Below are positions 6,046 to 6,295 of a stretch of 6,295 nucleotides of DNA, one piece after another. The DNA lies in the NCBI GenBank assembly GCA_017394765.1, contig JAFPXF010000029.1, positions 1 through 6,295 of the forward strand, given 5' to 3'. The notes below the pieces were generated by a model that had not been told where the DNA came from, searched no databases, and saw nothing but the letters and a program-made list of their open reading frames with translations. The stretch comes from Bacteroidales bacterium. GTDB taxonomy: Bacteria; Bacteroidota; Bacteroidia; Bacteroidales; WCHB1-69. The position numbers and the translations under genes are program-made. How positions within the stretch are numbered: position 1 is the first letter of the stretch; every line of letters starts with the position of its first letter.

Positions 6046-6295
6046 ATGAAAAACATCCCATTTATCGTCATCGCCGCCGTGGTGCTTGCCTCCTGCGGGC
6101 AGAGCGGCAAGAGCAGCCAACCCCAGCCGTCCGATGAGGGCGCAACCGTCTATTTGACCCGTGACATCAGTCCCGAGGCGTTGGTGAAAATCTACAAAGC
6201 GCTGGGCGTGGAAGCCAAGGGCCGCGTGGCCGTGAAAATCTCCACCGGCGAGGGCAGCAACCCCAACTACCTGAAACCCGAGCTCATCAAAGACC
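6046..6295 (+). CDS. DUF362 domain lipoprotein, 3'-truncated by window edge
   Basis: Only the first 83 codons are present. Residues 1-16 are a short signal peptide (MKNIPFIVIAAVVL) ending in the lipobox LASC, so Cys17 is the predicted lipidation site. A Ser/Gln/Pro linker (about 18-32) leads to TVYLTRDISPEALVKIYKAL and GRVAVKISTGEG, the conserved opening of DUF362 proteins in Bacteroidales. DUF362 relatives are sometimes linked to Fe-S clusters, but the function is not established and no cysteine cluster lies in the visible part. It has its own promoter and is again GC-rich, unlike the fic-sel1 segment. Family assignment is from recognition of the motif order, not a search. Confidence 0.8.
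   Translation, partial: MKNIPFIVIAAVVLASCGQSGKSSQPQPSDEGATVYLTRDISPEALVKIYKALGVEAKGRVAVKISTGEGSNPNYLKPELIKD

Noticed and set aside
1..6295. tRNA, rRNA, insertion sequence or integrase
   Set aside because: No cloverleaf-like segment, transposase or recombinase motif was seen on either strand.

Overview
The window looks like chromosomal DNA from a member of the Bacteroidales (Bacteroidota); I cannot name the genus. The evidence is a Bacteroides-type -7 box (TAnnTTTG) in front of each of the four genes whose 5' end is visible, no Shine-Dalgarno sequences but A/T-rich leaders, and typical gene families: DUF4172-Fic, a DUF4369/TlpA-like thiol-redox lipoprotein and a DUF362 lipoprotein. All five genes are on the + strand. 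Four of them appear to be separate transcription units rather than one operon.

Layout. 1-2253: a UvrA-family ATPase cut by the left edge; it lacks room for the UvrB-binding domain, so it is UvrA2-like, and a heptanucleotide tandem repeat interrupts its second ATPase half. 2254-2510: gene-free, with three consecutive small hairpins and then the fic promoter. 2511-3617: a Fic-domain AMP-transferase with DUF4172 and a C-terminal winged helix. 3618-3788: a perfect 12-bp inverted repeat just after the fic stop, a promoter and a 13-codon upstream ORF that overlaps the next start by ATGA. 3789-4691: a cytoplasmic Sel1-repeat protein with seven repeats. 4692-4871: a strong stem-loop terminator and a promoter. 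4872-5930: a lipoprotein with DUF4369 and a thioredoxin fold carrying an unusual CSGC active site. 5931-6045: a 28-nt near-palindrome and a promoter. 6046 to the right edge: the start of a DUF362 lipoprotein.

The genes do not form an obvious pathway. The UvrA2-like protein probably acts on DNA damage or DNA-binding drug tolerance, the Fic protein modifies target proteins, the Sel1 protein is a scaffold, and the two lipoproteins work in the envelope. Base composition varies: by hand count 43 of 60 bases are G/C at 61-120 (uvrA) but only 27 of 60 at 4021-4080 (sel1), so the fic-sel1 segment may have a different history. I found no clear new multi-gene system. The observations most worth checking are the 7-nt repeat inside the UvrA ATPase, the coupled mini-ORF before the Sel1 gene and the CSGC active site.
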